Shown here: positions 1-14,513 of the stretch, in pieces
How positions within the stretch are numbered: the first letter of the stretch is position 1
Layout of the letters: every line of letters starts with the position of its first letter
DNA from: Lichenostomus cassidix
Lineage: Eukaryota > Chordata > Aves > Passeriformes > Meliphagidae
Assembly: GCA_008360975.2 (NCBI GenBank)
Contig: CM039182.1
Span: 51,534,491 to 51,598,490, forward strand
Direction of reading: 5' to 3'
Length of the DNA: 64,000 nt
Position numbers and translations under genes: made by a program
Notes under the pieces: generated by a model
What the model saw: only the letters and a program-made list of their open reading frames with translations
Database searches by the model: none
Told to the model about the DNA's origin: nothing

Positions 1-1460
1 CTTTCCAGCAATCTTCTGTTTAAAATACAAGGCTCTGATCTAGAAAACCTATATGGGTACCTTCATGGAGTCCACTTGAAACCTTTTAAGAGCTAAGGCC
101 CAAGTTGAGTGCCATAAAATCCTTATGGTTTGGGCTGCACAGATTACCCTGGCAAAAGTAATAATAAGCAGGTAGATAAATCTGATGCTACAGATCAACA
201 GGGAGATGAGGGGATATTTAAAAGTTTGTATAGTATAAGCTTAGAGTAGGCTCAAGCTAATCCTTCAGCCTTATGAGTCCCTCATAAAATCCCCAGTCAT
301 TTCACGGAAAGGAGGGTTTATTTTCATTTCTGAGCATTTCATTTCTGGCACTATAAATTGGCAGGAAAACATATTTTCTTTATCTTCTTCCAGTTGCATA
401 ATTGCCTGAGAGCTAATAGCCAACTTCTGTGTTGACTTATTTTTCTACAGAGCCCTGGCGTAATCAAGGAGTTGCAAACTATACATGTCAGCACAGGAGT
501 TTGGCTCTGAATACCACAGAAATGTTAACCTTTAACTTTTCAACTTAAAAAAAAATTCTTTGGTCCCACACCAAATCAATCAACTCTTGGACAAGTATTG
601 GCATTTGTTCAGCTATTTGATGGCTGATGAGGGGAAGGAGAATCACATGCTGTTAGCGGGAAGAAACGCTCTAGTAGGAAATGCCTTTTAAATGTAGTGA
701 ATTCCACATTATTCTGCTAAAGACAGCCTTTTATGGCTTTAATAATGATCCCATACTCTAAAATAAGTTGTTTCTCTGGCACTTTGCTTGTCATTAAGAG
801 AAAGAGGAAGAAACAATAGAGCAAGGGGGGAAGGATGGGAAAGAACCCAGCACTGAACCTTCAAGATCAGGCAAGGTGTCCGTCCATCCTGCCCACGTCT
901 CCATCGATTGTCCATCTGCAGCACAGTCTGCACCAAGGAATATCTTTTGCAGAGTATGGGAAGAGGACACAAAGCAGACAAGTCAAATTACTTTGTGGTC
1001 AGAGTAGCTAGCAGTTGCCTGTGAATCCAGTTGGATTTGTTTTCTTTTTAGAACTGCATTGTTCAGAAACACTGATTTACATGTGGCCTGTAGTGAGCAG
1101 CTGGCACATGCCTGACTGCAAGCCAGTGGTGACTTGCCATTGCATGAAAACCCCAGCAGAAGGGCCAGCCGGGCAGTAGCTGAGATTCCTGTTCCTGGGA
1201 AAAATATGCCTCTTTCGTAAGCTAGACTGGCTGGGTATTATGCTTGCTTGCTCAAATGTGTGGAGGTGGAGAACTGCACGTAGGAAAGCAGAGGTGAACA
1301 AAGGATAAGGAATTAAGCTCTAAAATTTTTGAGCACGGTTATATAGGTGCTTTTTACCTGCTCTAACAAGAAGGAAATATCCAGACATTGTTTTTTGTTG
1401 TTTATGGTATATTGCTGTTTTCTTTGTTTACAGGATATTTTACTCTTCCTTGTATTTTAG
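1..1460 (+). other. EGFR: EGFR intron 4 (3' part)
   Basis: Noncoding sequence ending in a pyrimidine-rich tract and an AG acceptor at 1459-1460. Neither exon 4 nor a repeat family was recognised. The short open frames here have no coding features that I can support. Confidence 0.8.
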
Positions 1461-1529
1461 GTCCCAAATGCCATCAGAACTGCACAGAAGACTACTGCTG
1501 GGGCCCTGGTGAACAAAACTGCCAAAAAC
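1461..1529 (+). CDS. EGFR: EGFR exon 5 (domain II start)
   Basis: 69 bp, equal to human exon 5 (residues about 187-210). It starts with the last two bases of a split codon and ends with one base of the next. It encodes a Cys-rich segment with the pattern CxxxCxxxxCWGPGxxxC, a furin-like repeat of domain II. The donor is GTAAGC. Confidence 0.95.
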
Positions 1530-5280
<3,751 letters not shown>

Positions 5281-5422
5281 GCATGCCGCAAGTTTCGGGA
5301 TGATGCTACCTGCAAGGATACGTGTCCCCCATTGGTGCTGTATAACCCCACCACTTACCAGATGGATGTGAACCCTGAAGGCAAATACAGCTTTGGGGCC
5401 ACTTGTGTAAAGGAATGTCCAC
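5281..5422 (+). CDS. EGFR: EGFR exon 7 (dimerisation arm)
   Basis: 142 bp, the human length (residues about 250-297). Encodes the domain II dimerisation arm: a [20 protein letters not shown] stretch between paired cysteines, essentially unchanged from mammals. This loop makes the main contact in the back-to-back receptor dimer. The donor GTAAGT follows the first base of a codon. Confidence 0.97.
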
Positions 5423-6113
5423 GTAAGTTCATTTCAGGTTGCAGCTGCAGAGGATGTGGGAGGTTGGTGAGAGGCGGGAAGGGTCCTATGTCATCCATTA
5501 ATGTTGTGGCCAAGTGAAAGGGCACTTGTTCTCTTCAGCTTCTGTGGCAACTGGAAGCAGGTGAAAAAGTGAGCATCTTCAAACAGTCTGCATCTATCAC
5601 CTTGCCTGATTTTTAATCATTAGATTTTGACCTGTGAAAATTTTTCTCTTGGTGAAGAGAAAGACATCTTATAAAAATCATCAAAATAATGGCTCTATGG
5701 GATCAATCTTGTGGATTACCAAAGCATTATCAACTCTTAACTGGTTCTTAATTAGGACTGTTAAAAAGTAATTGTTTTTAACACTCCCTTTCAGCAGCTG
5801 TGATCATTGCTTTTTCTACAGATGCTTACTTTTCCTTTCTTGCTGTTCCATTTCTATATTTTTTTAATCCATCAAGACTTGAATGTTGTTTTATCCTTCT
5901 GTGACCATTCCCCTTGCTGTAAAATGGTGATAGCACTGTATGTTCTTCTACCTTCAAATGATGTTATTGAGATTTCATATTTAATACCTGTACTTTCCTG
6001 AGTGTGCCAAAAGTTCAAACCCCGTTTTTCTTACTAGTATTAAAGTGCTGGTCCAGTGCCCAAAGCATCCCTCTTGCACTTCAGTCACCTTTGTATGCTT
6101 TTTGTTTTTCCAG
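5423..6113 (+). other. EGFR: EGFR intron 7
   Basis: 0.7 kb, AT-rich, ending in a T-rich tract and a CAG acceptor. Nothing else recognised. Confidence 0.8.
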
Positions 6114-6230
6114 ACAACTATGTGGTGACAGACCATGGGTCCTGCGTTCGCTCATGCAATGCTGATACTTACGAAGTGGAAGAAAATGGTGTTCGGAAGT
6201 GCAAAAAGTGTGATGGGCTGTGCAGCAAAG
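6114..6230 (+). CDS. EGFR: EGFR exon 8 (end of domain II)
   Basis: 117 bp, the human length (residues about 297-336). Encodes [14 protein letters not shown] followed by [12 protein letters not shown], the last cysteine modules of domain II before domain III. Confidence 0.96.
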
Positions 6231-6805
6231 GTATTAAAAGCATGGAATATACCAGTAAGGCTTTGAGATGATAAAGAACTTATTATAAAAAGGGCATGGA
6301 GTTCTGATCTTAGTTAAGTGAAAATTAAATATAAATCAGATCCAGTGATAGTTTGGAGATCTGACAAGTGGTTTGATCAGGAAATATGACAGTGGAGAAG
6401 GATGTCCAAATGAGATACACCAGACAAGTACAGCAGACAAACTGTGTTGTGTGCATGTGTATCTTGCACATCTGCCTTTTCCTCCATTTGTCCTTCCGAG
6501 TATCTCAGCAAGGGGACTGAAAATGGGAGAGAGAAGAAAATGTGCTAGAGAAAGAGAAGGGAATGTGCCAGAGCCTGTGTGCAGAGATGCTCAGACCAGA
6601 GCTGCATGGCTGGGCAGGCAGGAAGCAGTTATCCTGTGGCACTTTCTGAAAAGCTAAAACAGGCAAAAGATCTATGAAATGCAAAGTCGTAGGTTTGACC
6701 TAATGGAAATGCTTTCTGAACTCATGGCACCTCCATGTTTCTACTCTTCCATGTGACTCAGCTTCACTTTTGTCCCCCCTAACTTTTGTATCTCTCCTTT
6801 AACAG
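6231..6805 (+). other. EGFR: EGFR intron 8
   Basis: 0.6 kb between a GTATTA donor and a TTTAACAG acceptor. No other element recognised. Confidence 0.8.
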
Positions 6806-6932
6806 TGTGCAATGGCATCGGAATAGGTGAACTTAAAGGGATCCTCTCCATAAATGCCACAAATATTGACTCCTTCAAAAACTGTACCAAGATCAACGGG
6901 GACGTCAGCATTCTCCCAGTTGCATTTCTAGG
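6806..6932 (+). CDS. EGFR: EGFR exon 9 (domain III start)
   Basis: 127 bp, the human length (residues about 336-378). Begins [11 protein letters not shown] and includes INATN, an N-glycosylation sequon also present in mammals. This is the first strand set of the leucine-rich L2 domain that binds ligand. Confidence 0.96.
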
Positions 6933-7024
6933 GTGAGTAACTTGCTGGACATTAAGCACTGAAAGAGAAGGGCTAGGGAAATCTAGGCTGTTCTTTTCCC
7001 AATTCCTCATTCTGTTTGTTTCAG
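6933..7024 (+). other. EGFR: EGFR intron 9 (92 bp)
   Basis: A short intron with a GTGAGT donor and a TTTCAG acceptor. Confidence 0.9.
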
Positions 7025-7098
7025 TGATGCCTTCACGAAGACCCTACCCTTGGACCCCAAGAAGCTGGACGTCTTCAAAACAGTCAAAGAAATATCAG
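7025..7098 (+). CDS. EGFR: EGFR exon 10 (domain III)
   Basis: 74 bp, the human length (residues about 378-403). Encodes a PLDPKKLDVFKTVKEISG-like segment of the L2 domain. Donor GTGAGC. Confidence 0.95.
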
Positions 7099-8283
7099 GT
7101 GAGCAATGAGTTTTAAGCTGAGATGTTTTCTGACTGATACTGCTAAAAACACGAAGAGGGAGGAGGGAAATTTTTTAAGCACATGAAGAGAAGTGCATGC
7201 AAAGTGTTTCTTGTCTCTGAGCTACTAAGGGTCACTCTTAACTACGGTGGTCAGCAGCACCTTGCCAGCATTACGCCCACGTAACCCATACTGGTCTTCC
7301 GTCCAAGGTGTGTGGTTTGGCCAGAACATCCCTTCTGCTGAACTGTCAGCCCTAGAGAAGAGTAAGAGCAGTGGAGATCCTCAGCCACCCAAGAAGCATG
7401 TGGTGATGCAGAGGCGTGCCACTCCAGCTAAAAAAAGCCAAGTGTGTTTCTATTTGTGGAAAACCTTTCAGCAGCTCCTTAGGGAAGCGTGCTCAGTGGC
7501 TTGCGTCATTGTTACGGAGACACCCTCTTTCCAGCCTGAAGAGCTCTTCCTTGGGGTGAATGTGTCTCCATGAGCACAAAGCAGCCAGCAGAGTGCTCAG
7601 CTGCCATCTTCCACCAAGTATCAATTAAAAGTAATTGTGTTCAGTCCATTACGAAATGAAAGTAACATTGGAGCTGGGTCCATAGACATGATTCCAGTTC
7701 CCCTTTTCTTTCTCTCTTACCTGTGTGGTTCCCTTCAGGGTAGCAATGACTAACTGCAGAGCTTAATACAGCAGCCTGCAATTTTCCAAATTCTCCCCTT
7801 CCTACCAAACACCTCAGCTGAGTGCGGAATTCTGCTTCCCTCAGCAAATCCACTACAAGTAGCTATTCTGCTCTGTTCCTGCTTTTCAGTTTTCCTTTTT
7901 GAGGTTGGCTGAAAAATGGGATGGAGTGCTGCCTTTCTCACACAGGTTCAGAGCCTGCAGCCTCTCAGCCAGGGTATCTGCTGGCAAGAGCCATTGTTGC
8001 TGGTGACTTGGTGCGGCAAGATGTGCAGCTCACTGACATGCTCTGTTATGCTCCTAAGCCCTCATGGTGGGCTGAGAAGTAAACTGTTTATAAAATGGGG
8101 TTTAAAAATATCTCCTGGCTCCCTAAAATGTCATGTTACACTTTAAGATCCTTCAGATAAGCATAGGGAAAGCACAAGTGCCTTCCCCTGGTGCACTATT
8201 TGCTACAGCAGAAGGTTCTGCTGCCAGAACTAATGGTGAGTTTATTTCCATTATTTTTTTTTAATCTTCTTTTACTCTTTCAG
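7099..8283 (+). other. EGFR: EGFR intron 10
   Basis: 1.2 kb. Contains a 108-codon open frame (7247-7573) with no recognisable domain, taken as chance. No repeat recognised. Confidence 0.75.
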
Positions 8284-8374
8284 GATTTTTGTTGATTCAA
8301 GCCTGGCCTGAGAATGCTACTGATCTCTATGCTTTTGAAAATCTGGAGATTATACGAGGCAGAACAAAGCAGCA
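8284..8374 (+). CDS. EGFR: EGFR exon 11 (domain III)
   Basis: 91 bp, the human length (residues about 403-433). Encodes LLIQAWPEN and [14 protein letters not shown], a core strand-and-turn unit of the ligand-binding L2 domain. Confidence 0.96.
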
Positions 8375-9125
8375 GTAAGTAAATCATGTGCCTCAGTGAC
8401 TCTAAGAGAAACCGTGTTTAGAGCTGCTCTTGTCTGAGCACATCAAGGTTGGAAGCAGTGCAAAACTCAGGTGTCCCAAAATTGATGCAAAATGGGGAAA
8501 ACCCTGCGAGGAGTAGAGCACCATCTTTAGCAGTAGATAATGTGCCCTGGGAGTGAAGACCCTCAGCTCTCTGTCATGCATGGAGGGCTGCCCTGAGCCT
8601 GCTTTCAGTACCAGGGTCTCCCCCACCATCCTGGAAGTACAGGCAGCAAAAAAGTACTCTTTACAGTCTGGGGTAAGTTACAATGAGATCAGAAGCACTG
8701 TGGGATTTGAGGTAGCTGGGCAGTTGGGGATGGAGGCTGCCAAACAGTGCAGACACCAGCAGTGCTTCCAGTGTCCTCCTAGGCTTGCCCTAAGACAAAG
8801 AATGATTTGGTGGACAAGCACAAAATAGTAGCTTCTTTACCTACAACCATTGTTGCACATCATTTGCTAGTCAGAACGTGTGTGTCTTGCCAGTTTTAGC
8901 TTAAAAAGCCCTTGCAAAACCAGATGTGAGTATTGCAGTTGTTACGTAAAACAGGCACATCGTGCACAAGGCATTGAGTTTAGAGGGCTTACCAGGATCT
9001 TGCTAGAGCAAAGTGCAGTTAACAGCAACACACATTTGAAAATTAAAATAAAAACATGCTGAGTAAATCCTGCTTACTAATTATCTTTCTTACATGTTTT
9101 TTCTATTTGTCCATCTCCATTTTAG
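8375..9125 (+). other. EGFR: EGFR intron 11
   Basis: 0.75 kb, no recognised repeat or gene. Acceptor TTTTAG. Confidence 0.8.
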
Positions 9126-9325
9126 TGGTCAGTATTCCCTTGCTGTTGTTAACTTGAAAATACAGTCCTTAGGGCTGCGCTCCCTCAAGGAAATAAGTGA
9201 TGGAGATGTTGCCATTATGAGGAACAAGAACCTCTGCTATGCTGACACCATGGACTGGCACAGCCTGTTTGCAACTGAGAGCCAGAAAACAAAAATTTTA
9301 CAGAACAGAGATAAAAATGAGTGTG
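9126..9325 (+). CDS. EGFR: EGFR exon 12 (domain III)
   Basis: 200 bp, the human length (residues about 433-500). Encodes [15 protein letters not shown] and a following NKNLCYADT segment, the C-terminal half of domain III, including the face equivalent to the human cetuximab-binding region. Surface positions differ from the human residues I remember, while the LRR-like core is kept. Confidence 0.97.
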
Positions 9326-10343
9326 GTAAGTCAGCGCTGCATTCCTGCTCCCCACCAAAGTTCATGCTGAAATGCAAGAGTAAGCTTGCGTTTTCATAAT
9401 TCAAGCAAGGCTTTTTTCTCCTTGTTCCTCTAGTTATGAAATTCATCAGTGATACTGCTTTAATGAAGGTGGTGAGAGAACAGTGGGATTTTTTTATTCT
9501 CCCACAAAAATGTGGACTTTGTGGTGTCCAACAGATCAGGAGCTTCTTCATTACTATGGGCACAGTGAAGCCATGTCAGTTGAAGGACACAAAAGCTAAC
9601 TCCTAACACTGGCCTTTTTTGACACAGTTGAAGATGTTGTTCAACCATGTTGCGGATGCAGTGGTCCCTGGGCTGAAATCTAATTATTTCTTTTTGCAGA
9701 ATATGAATTTGTTGTATTTTAGAAATTTATCATGGAAATATAGCATGGTTTGGGTGAGAAGGGAGGTCACGTAGGCCAAGCCCTCTGCTGTGGCCAGTGA
9801 TGTCTTTCACTAGACCAGGTTGCTCAGGGCCCCATCCACTCTGACCTTCAATTCTTTCAGGGATTAGGAATCCACCAATTGCCTATGCAACTCGTGCCAA
9901 TGTCTCACCACACATTGTTACTATGTCTTCATTATATCCATTTGAAATCTACTCTTTCAGTTTAAAAGCGTTTCCCCTTGTCCTGTCACTACAGGATTAT
10001 AAGTGCCCTTTAAGTACAAAAAAGCTCCAATAAAGTTTCTCCAGAGCTGTCTCTTCCCCAGGGTGGACAACCCCAGCTTTCTCAGCCTGACTTAATGTTA
10101 TCGTAGATCTGTTAAGCTATCACAGAGGAGCTCATTCGTATTTTGGATGGATATAAGTCACTCAGTTTCAGTCCTTGTGATTTAGAGAAGCATGATTACT
10201 CCTCTTCCACACTACCAGAACCATTCACATCTGTTTTGGAACAGGTTGGGGAAACTGGCTGGTCAGATGGAGTGCGGATGGAGAGTTTGACCTCTCTCTT
10301 GCCTTGACATTCATGTCTTTTCTTGTCTCTCTTTCTCTCTCAG
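9326..10343 (+). other. EGFR: EGFR intron 12 (contains CR1)
   Basis: 1.0 kb, about a third of it a CR1 LINE fragment listed separately. Ends with a strong CT-rich tract before the CAG acceptor. Confidence 0.8.
9728..10098 (-). mobile_element. CR1 LINE fragment (3' end)
   Basis: Reads, in + orientation, as a diverged version of the common avian CR1 3' region: TGGTTTGGGT, then a CACTAGACCAGGTTGCTCAGGG-like core, CCTTGTCCTGTCACTACA, and CCAGGGTGGACAACCCCAGC. By the family's usual layout the element's own sense strand is the minus strand. 5'-truncated and diverged, with no coding potential left. Boundaries are approximate. Confidence 0.85.
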
Positions 10344-10476
10344 CTGCTGCCAAGCATGTTTGTGACCCTCTGTGCTCAGACGTGGGCTGCTGGGGCCCAG
10401 GGCCCTTCCACTGCTTCTCCTGCAGGTTTTTTGATCGCCAGAAGGAATGTGTGAAACAGTGCAACATCCTGCAAGG
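10344..10476 (+). CDS. EGFR: EGFR exon 13 (domain IV start)
   Basis: 133 bp, the human length (residues about 500-544). Cys-rich, with VCDPLCSDVGCWGPGP opening the second furin-like region. Cysteine positions are kept, while intervening residues diverge from mammals more than elsewhere. Confidence 0.95.
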
Positions 10477-11858
10477 GTAAGGTGTCTCAGGGGTGCTTTA
10501 GGTTTTGGTGAAGGTGTGGGGGTTTTAGTTTTTAAAATGTGTTGCAGCTAGAAAGAAGGCAAGAAACTGGGTTTTTGCATGGGATTTCCTCAGCTTTGCA
10601 GAGATGTTGTGTGAACACAGTACCTAGCTGAGGTACCTCTCCTTCCCCATCCAGTATTGCTTAGGAGCTTGCTCCTGACATGGTGACTGCTAAGAAACAT
10701 CCCCTTAAGCCCACGAGGAGACTATCTGGAGGCCCAAGGAGGCTAAGCCTTGTGATTTCTTCCATAAGAAAGAAAGGAGCTTGAAGCCCAAGTTGTGACA
10801 GTCATGTAAAATACGCTGTGTGTTTAGTGTCTTTGGGAGCTCAGTCGTCCCCAGATCCAGGGTTTCACTGCTTGGTAAACTTCCTTACTGCAAAGGGACT
10901 CTTGTATTTGCTGAGATGAGCAGTTCACCCTTGCAGTTTGCAAAGTTGTAGTTAAAGGAGAATGAACTTTCATCCAAAAATCACTGAGAGCAGCAATTTC
11001 AGGCAAAATTATTGCTTCAGCCTTACTCAGGACACAGAAAATTATTGCTACCTTGTGTGTCAATTCAACAGGTAATGTAGGTGGAAAAGGCATGTCCACC
11101 AAAATAGCAGCAAAATTACAGGGTTTTTTCAATAAATGTTTCAAAGTTTGACTTTTAAAGCTCCTGAGTATTAAACAAGTACTTGTCAGGGTGCTAATGC
11201 CTCTGATGTTTGTATTTCTCTACTGGCTTGCAGTTTAGCAGCTGTCTTTTTTTTTGAGTGAATTCCCTCTAGCAGCTATTATAACCTGAAGGGCAGATCC
11301 GGGCATTATTTGCATCAAATGATGGGTAGGTTTAGTTTAATTAATAACACCATTACTTGAAGTGGAACAGCTTTATTGCTATTGAAACCATCTGTTCCCA
11401 ACTTTCATATTTTAATGATTCATTGTGTGTTGCAGAGAGGACATGAATTTAATTATCAGTGCCTTGCTGTTTAACTTTCCTGATTATTATTTGTAGCCTT
11501 GGAATCACTTGAACTGTTTTTGCTGATCTCTTTACATCACTACCATTTAAAAGCCTCTAGAAATGGTTGTGAGTATTCTGTGACATTAGCTTAAAAGGGA
11601 AAGTAAACCAATTTGTAGTGTGCAATCTGGAGTGCCATGTGTTTCACTCTCAACCAAATTTCCCTTACTCTTACATCCTCCTTGTTGCACTGAGCAAGTG
11701 CTACTGGTATACCCAAGAGGGTCCCCCCTCCTGTCTGAGTACCACCATCATAATCTCAATCTAAAGTGGAAAAGTTTGGAAAAGAAGAGAAGATCACGGT
11801 TTATCACTCGCTATTCAGCCTGAGGTTTAATTATTTCTCTTTTTTTGTTGTTTTCCAG
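10477..11858 (+). other. EGFR: EGFR intron 13
   Basis: 1.4 kb. The part 11230-11500 is AT-rich and non-repetitive, with a perfect octamer ATTTGCAT at 11308-11315 and several TTAATTAAT-like sites; see findings. No gene. Confidence 0.75.
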
Positions 11859-11958
11859 AGAGCCAAGAGAGTTTGAAAAGGACTCCAAGTGCCTCCCCTG
11901 CCACCCTGAGTGCCTGGTGCAAAATTCCACCATGTACAATGCAACCTGCACTGGACCT
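11859..11958 (+). CDS. EGFR: EGFR exon 14 (domain IV)
   Basis: 100 bp against 91 in human (residues about 544-574), so three extra codons and still in frame. Starts [11 protein letters not shown]. The longer segment after CHPEC carries two N-glycosylation sequons, NST and NAT, where human has one (NIT). Donor GTAAGA, phase 0. Confidence 0.95.
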
Positions 11959-12449
11959 GTAAGAGCAGATTCATTTTAGCAAATCTGAGTCTCAGATCGT
12001 GTATTAATATGTATTTCCCATGTTCAGATAATCTTGATGTCTCATTTTAACTGTATTTGAGGTGGAGTAGAGATGGGAGTGGTGAGAAGTCAAGATCGTG
12101 CGGCAAGGGAGCAGGATAAGAGACCTCAGGGTATTAGTTTTATTTTGTGATGTGTAATCCACAGTCACAGGCACTGTAGGGTCCTTGATACTTTTTGTAC
12201 TTTTACAGATATAAAATACTTACTTTGGCAAACAGAGGACACATTTGAATAACGTGTAGCTACTGAACTTCCAAGCTGATGTGAACACATTAGATCAAAC
12301 TCAGACCTTACTTGCAAAAGTCCAATTCTCTTTCATTTTTTTGGAGATCCCATCTCCTGCTTCCATCATAGGTCCACTTCTGTGCTATTTAACCCAGCTC
12401 TTTAAACACCTCTTGCCATCCCCGACAGCCTCTGAGTGTTTGACCCTTG

Positions 12450-12454
12450 CCCAT
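12450..12454. repeat. Target-site duplication, left copy
   Basis: CCCAT directly before the LTR TG terminus; matches 12897-12901. Confidence 0.65.
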
Positions 12455-12896
12455 TGTTGTGGTTCAGAAATGGTACTCCCCAGCTTAGTACTCCCACTGA
12501 GACTCTCCAAACCACGAGCCACTCACTCCCTCCCTCCCCCCTTCCCTTGTGGCACGCTCGAGAGCAGAATTGGAGGCATGAGAGGTGAAAATCGCTGGAT
12601 GGGATAAGAACAATTTACTGGAAACAGCAATAAGATAAGAATGGGAACAGTAACAGCAACAACATTAATAACAAAGTGTACAAGAAAGGTGAAGGATTCA
12701 CACGTGATTGCTTGGAAACAACATTATGCCACCCTACCCTGCTTGCTCGACTAGAAGGAACCCCTTCTCCCCAGAAGAAACTCCTTCCCCCTGCCCCTGG
12801 CAATGACATGAGGTGGTATAGAATAATTCCCATGTCCTAGCCGTTCTCCTCCTGGCTACTGCAAAAATTAACCCTGTCCTGGCCAGAACATCAACA
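12455..12896 (-). mobile_element. Solo LTR of an avian endogenous retrovirus
   Basis: 442 bp starting TGTTGTGG and ending ATCAACA (TG...CA termini), flanked by CCCAT on both sides (12450-12454 and 12897-12901), an apparent 5-bp target-site duplication. Internal landmarks resemble a common avian ERV LTR: a GCCACTCACTCCCTCC tract, GGGATAAGAACAATTTACTGG, and TTAACCCTGTCCTGGCC near the end. From memory, the family's sense orientation is the reverse complement, hence the minus strand. No internal gag, pol or env sequence is present, as expected after LTR-LTR recombination. Family name not assigned. Confidence 0.72.
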
Positions 12897-12901
12897 CCCA
12901 T
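12897..12901. repeat. Target-site duplication, right copy
   Basis: CCCAT directly after the LTR CA terminus; matches 12450-12454. Confidence 0.65.
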
Positions 12902-13812
12902 CATGGGTTTGAAGAGTCACTGCTCAGTAATGTGAAGCATTTCCATTCTCCCTCCTAGCACCATGGCCTCAGGGAGGTTATGAACATTATAAACTCCTTC
13001 AGGCACTGACCCCCTGTTCCATATTTGCCTAGCATCTAGTAATTAGTCTATTATAGTGGCTCTTAGACATTACAGTGATTAAAATAATCTTCCTATAGCG
13101 TGTCTCACTGTAGTTCCACTGCAACTGACATTGTGGATTGGGTCTGGTTTTTCTCCATAGTAGAACTTGACCCACAATTGCTGGTTCCCCTGCTTTAAAA
13201 TATTTAGGTCATTCATGGTGTTGTTACAGTCTCAATAAAAACAGTTCTGCCAAAAATGGCCAAAGGCAATGCCTTTAAATACAAACTAAGTGCTTTCCAA
13301 AATGGAAAAAAAAAATGCATGGACTCCTTGGGTTGCTTCCGTCATCCTATGCTTCTCCCTAACAGAGGAAAGAATCTGTGCTGAGAAACCAGAAAAATAA
13401 TGATTTGATGCCAGTATTTCAGGGAGGTGTCAGTAGGTCCAAGTTCATTATTTTAAATTGTGTGACAGTAGATTGCACCAGGTAGTAGCCAACCTGTCTG
13501 CTTTTCAGATAACCTCTTATCATTAAATTATTCCCATTTAAAATGCAAAATACAAGTGTTCCAACCAGACAGAAGACAGAGGGAAAAAAGAAGCAACTGT
13601 GTAATGCAAGAAAGTATTACCTGTAATCACAGGAACTGCTTTTTGCATGGTCCATCCTACAAGAGCAGTTACAAGAATATCAGATAGCAATGTAATAAAA
13701 CCAGATGATGCTGAAAACTTCCAGCAGTGGAAGGCATTTATATTTATCTTCTGAATTTGCTCCTGAATAGGCTGATGTAAGGGCATTATAAACAAGTTGT
13801 TTCTCTCTGCAG

Positions 13813-13970
13813 GGCCCTGACAATTGCATGAAGTGTGCCCATTTCATAGATGGTCCCCACTGTGTGAAATCCTGTCCAGCAGGGGTTTTGGGTGAGAATG
13901 ACACCCTCGTCTGGAAATATGCCGACGGGAATAATGTTTGCCAGCTCTGCCACCCAAACTGCACCCGGGG
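13813..13970 (+). CDS. EGFR: EGFR exon 15 (domain IV)
   Basis: 158 bp, the human length (residues about 575-627). Encodes [17 protein letters not shown], then a [12 protein letters not shown] segment and [11 protein letters not shown]. About 65 residues separate its start from the transmembrane helix, close to the short ectodomain remnant known for the retrovirally captured avian ErbB. The donor G|GTGAGT places an in-frame TGA at 13972-13974 if it is not spliced. Confidence 0.97.
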
Positions 13971-14507
13971 GTGAGTATAACCTGGGGTTGAATGGAGACA
14001 GGGAAGAAAAGAAACAGAGAAACAGCTTGTCTCGAGCTCTTTCTCTTCCTGATGGTCCCATATCAAACCACTCAGAAGAACCAGCAGGGAGAAAGAGAGG
14101 TCAGGAAGACACAGGTAATGTAAGCAGAGTGTGGCAGAGTTTTTGAGTAGGAAAAGGCCGGTGGTATTTTGTCTTTATGCAGAAGGAAAGAAAAAGAATG
14201 GTTTAAGGGGTTTGAAACAGGCTTGTTTTATAACTTGAAAATAGAATTTTACAGGACTCACCCACCAGTGACGCACCTTTTTTTTCCCCACCTGGCTTGT
14301 TGCTGTGTCCTCTGGTTCTGAGAGGAACATCAGTGACATCTGGTGGATGCTGGGTTCCCAGAGTCCATTTTCCTATGCACCTTTCAACTTTCAGGAAGGA
14401 AATCCCAGTGGGGTAACACAGTGATTTTCTTTTTTTCCTTCTTTCATATGCTGGCACTCAGTCTGAGTTTAAAGCTTTGTGAGCGTGGCTTTATTAACAG
14501 GCAATAC

Positions 14508-14513
14508 AATAAA
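14508..14513 (+). promoter_or_regulatory. Candidate intronic poly(A) signal
   Basis: Exact AATAAA, 538 bases after exon 15, followed by a small hairpin (arms 14536-14542 and 14547-14553). Could end a transcript that reads through the exon 15 donor and encodes a soluble ectodomain. Such hexamers are common by chance, so use is unproven. Confidence 0.3.

Larger units (their letters stand above)
11959..13812 (+). other. EGFR: EGFR intron 14 (contains solo LTR)
   Basis: 1.85 kb holding the ERV solo LTR at 12455-12896. The rest is unremarkable AT-rich DNA. In chicken, avian leukosis virus insertions that activate c-erbB are known to lie just upstream of the exon where the v-erbB-type product begins. 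By residue count that exon corresponds to exon 15, so this would be the equivalent intron. Confidence 0.75.
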
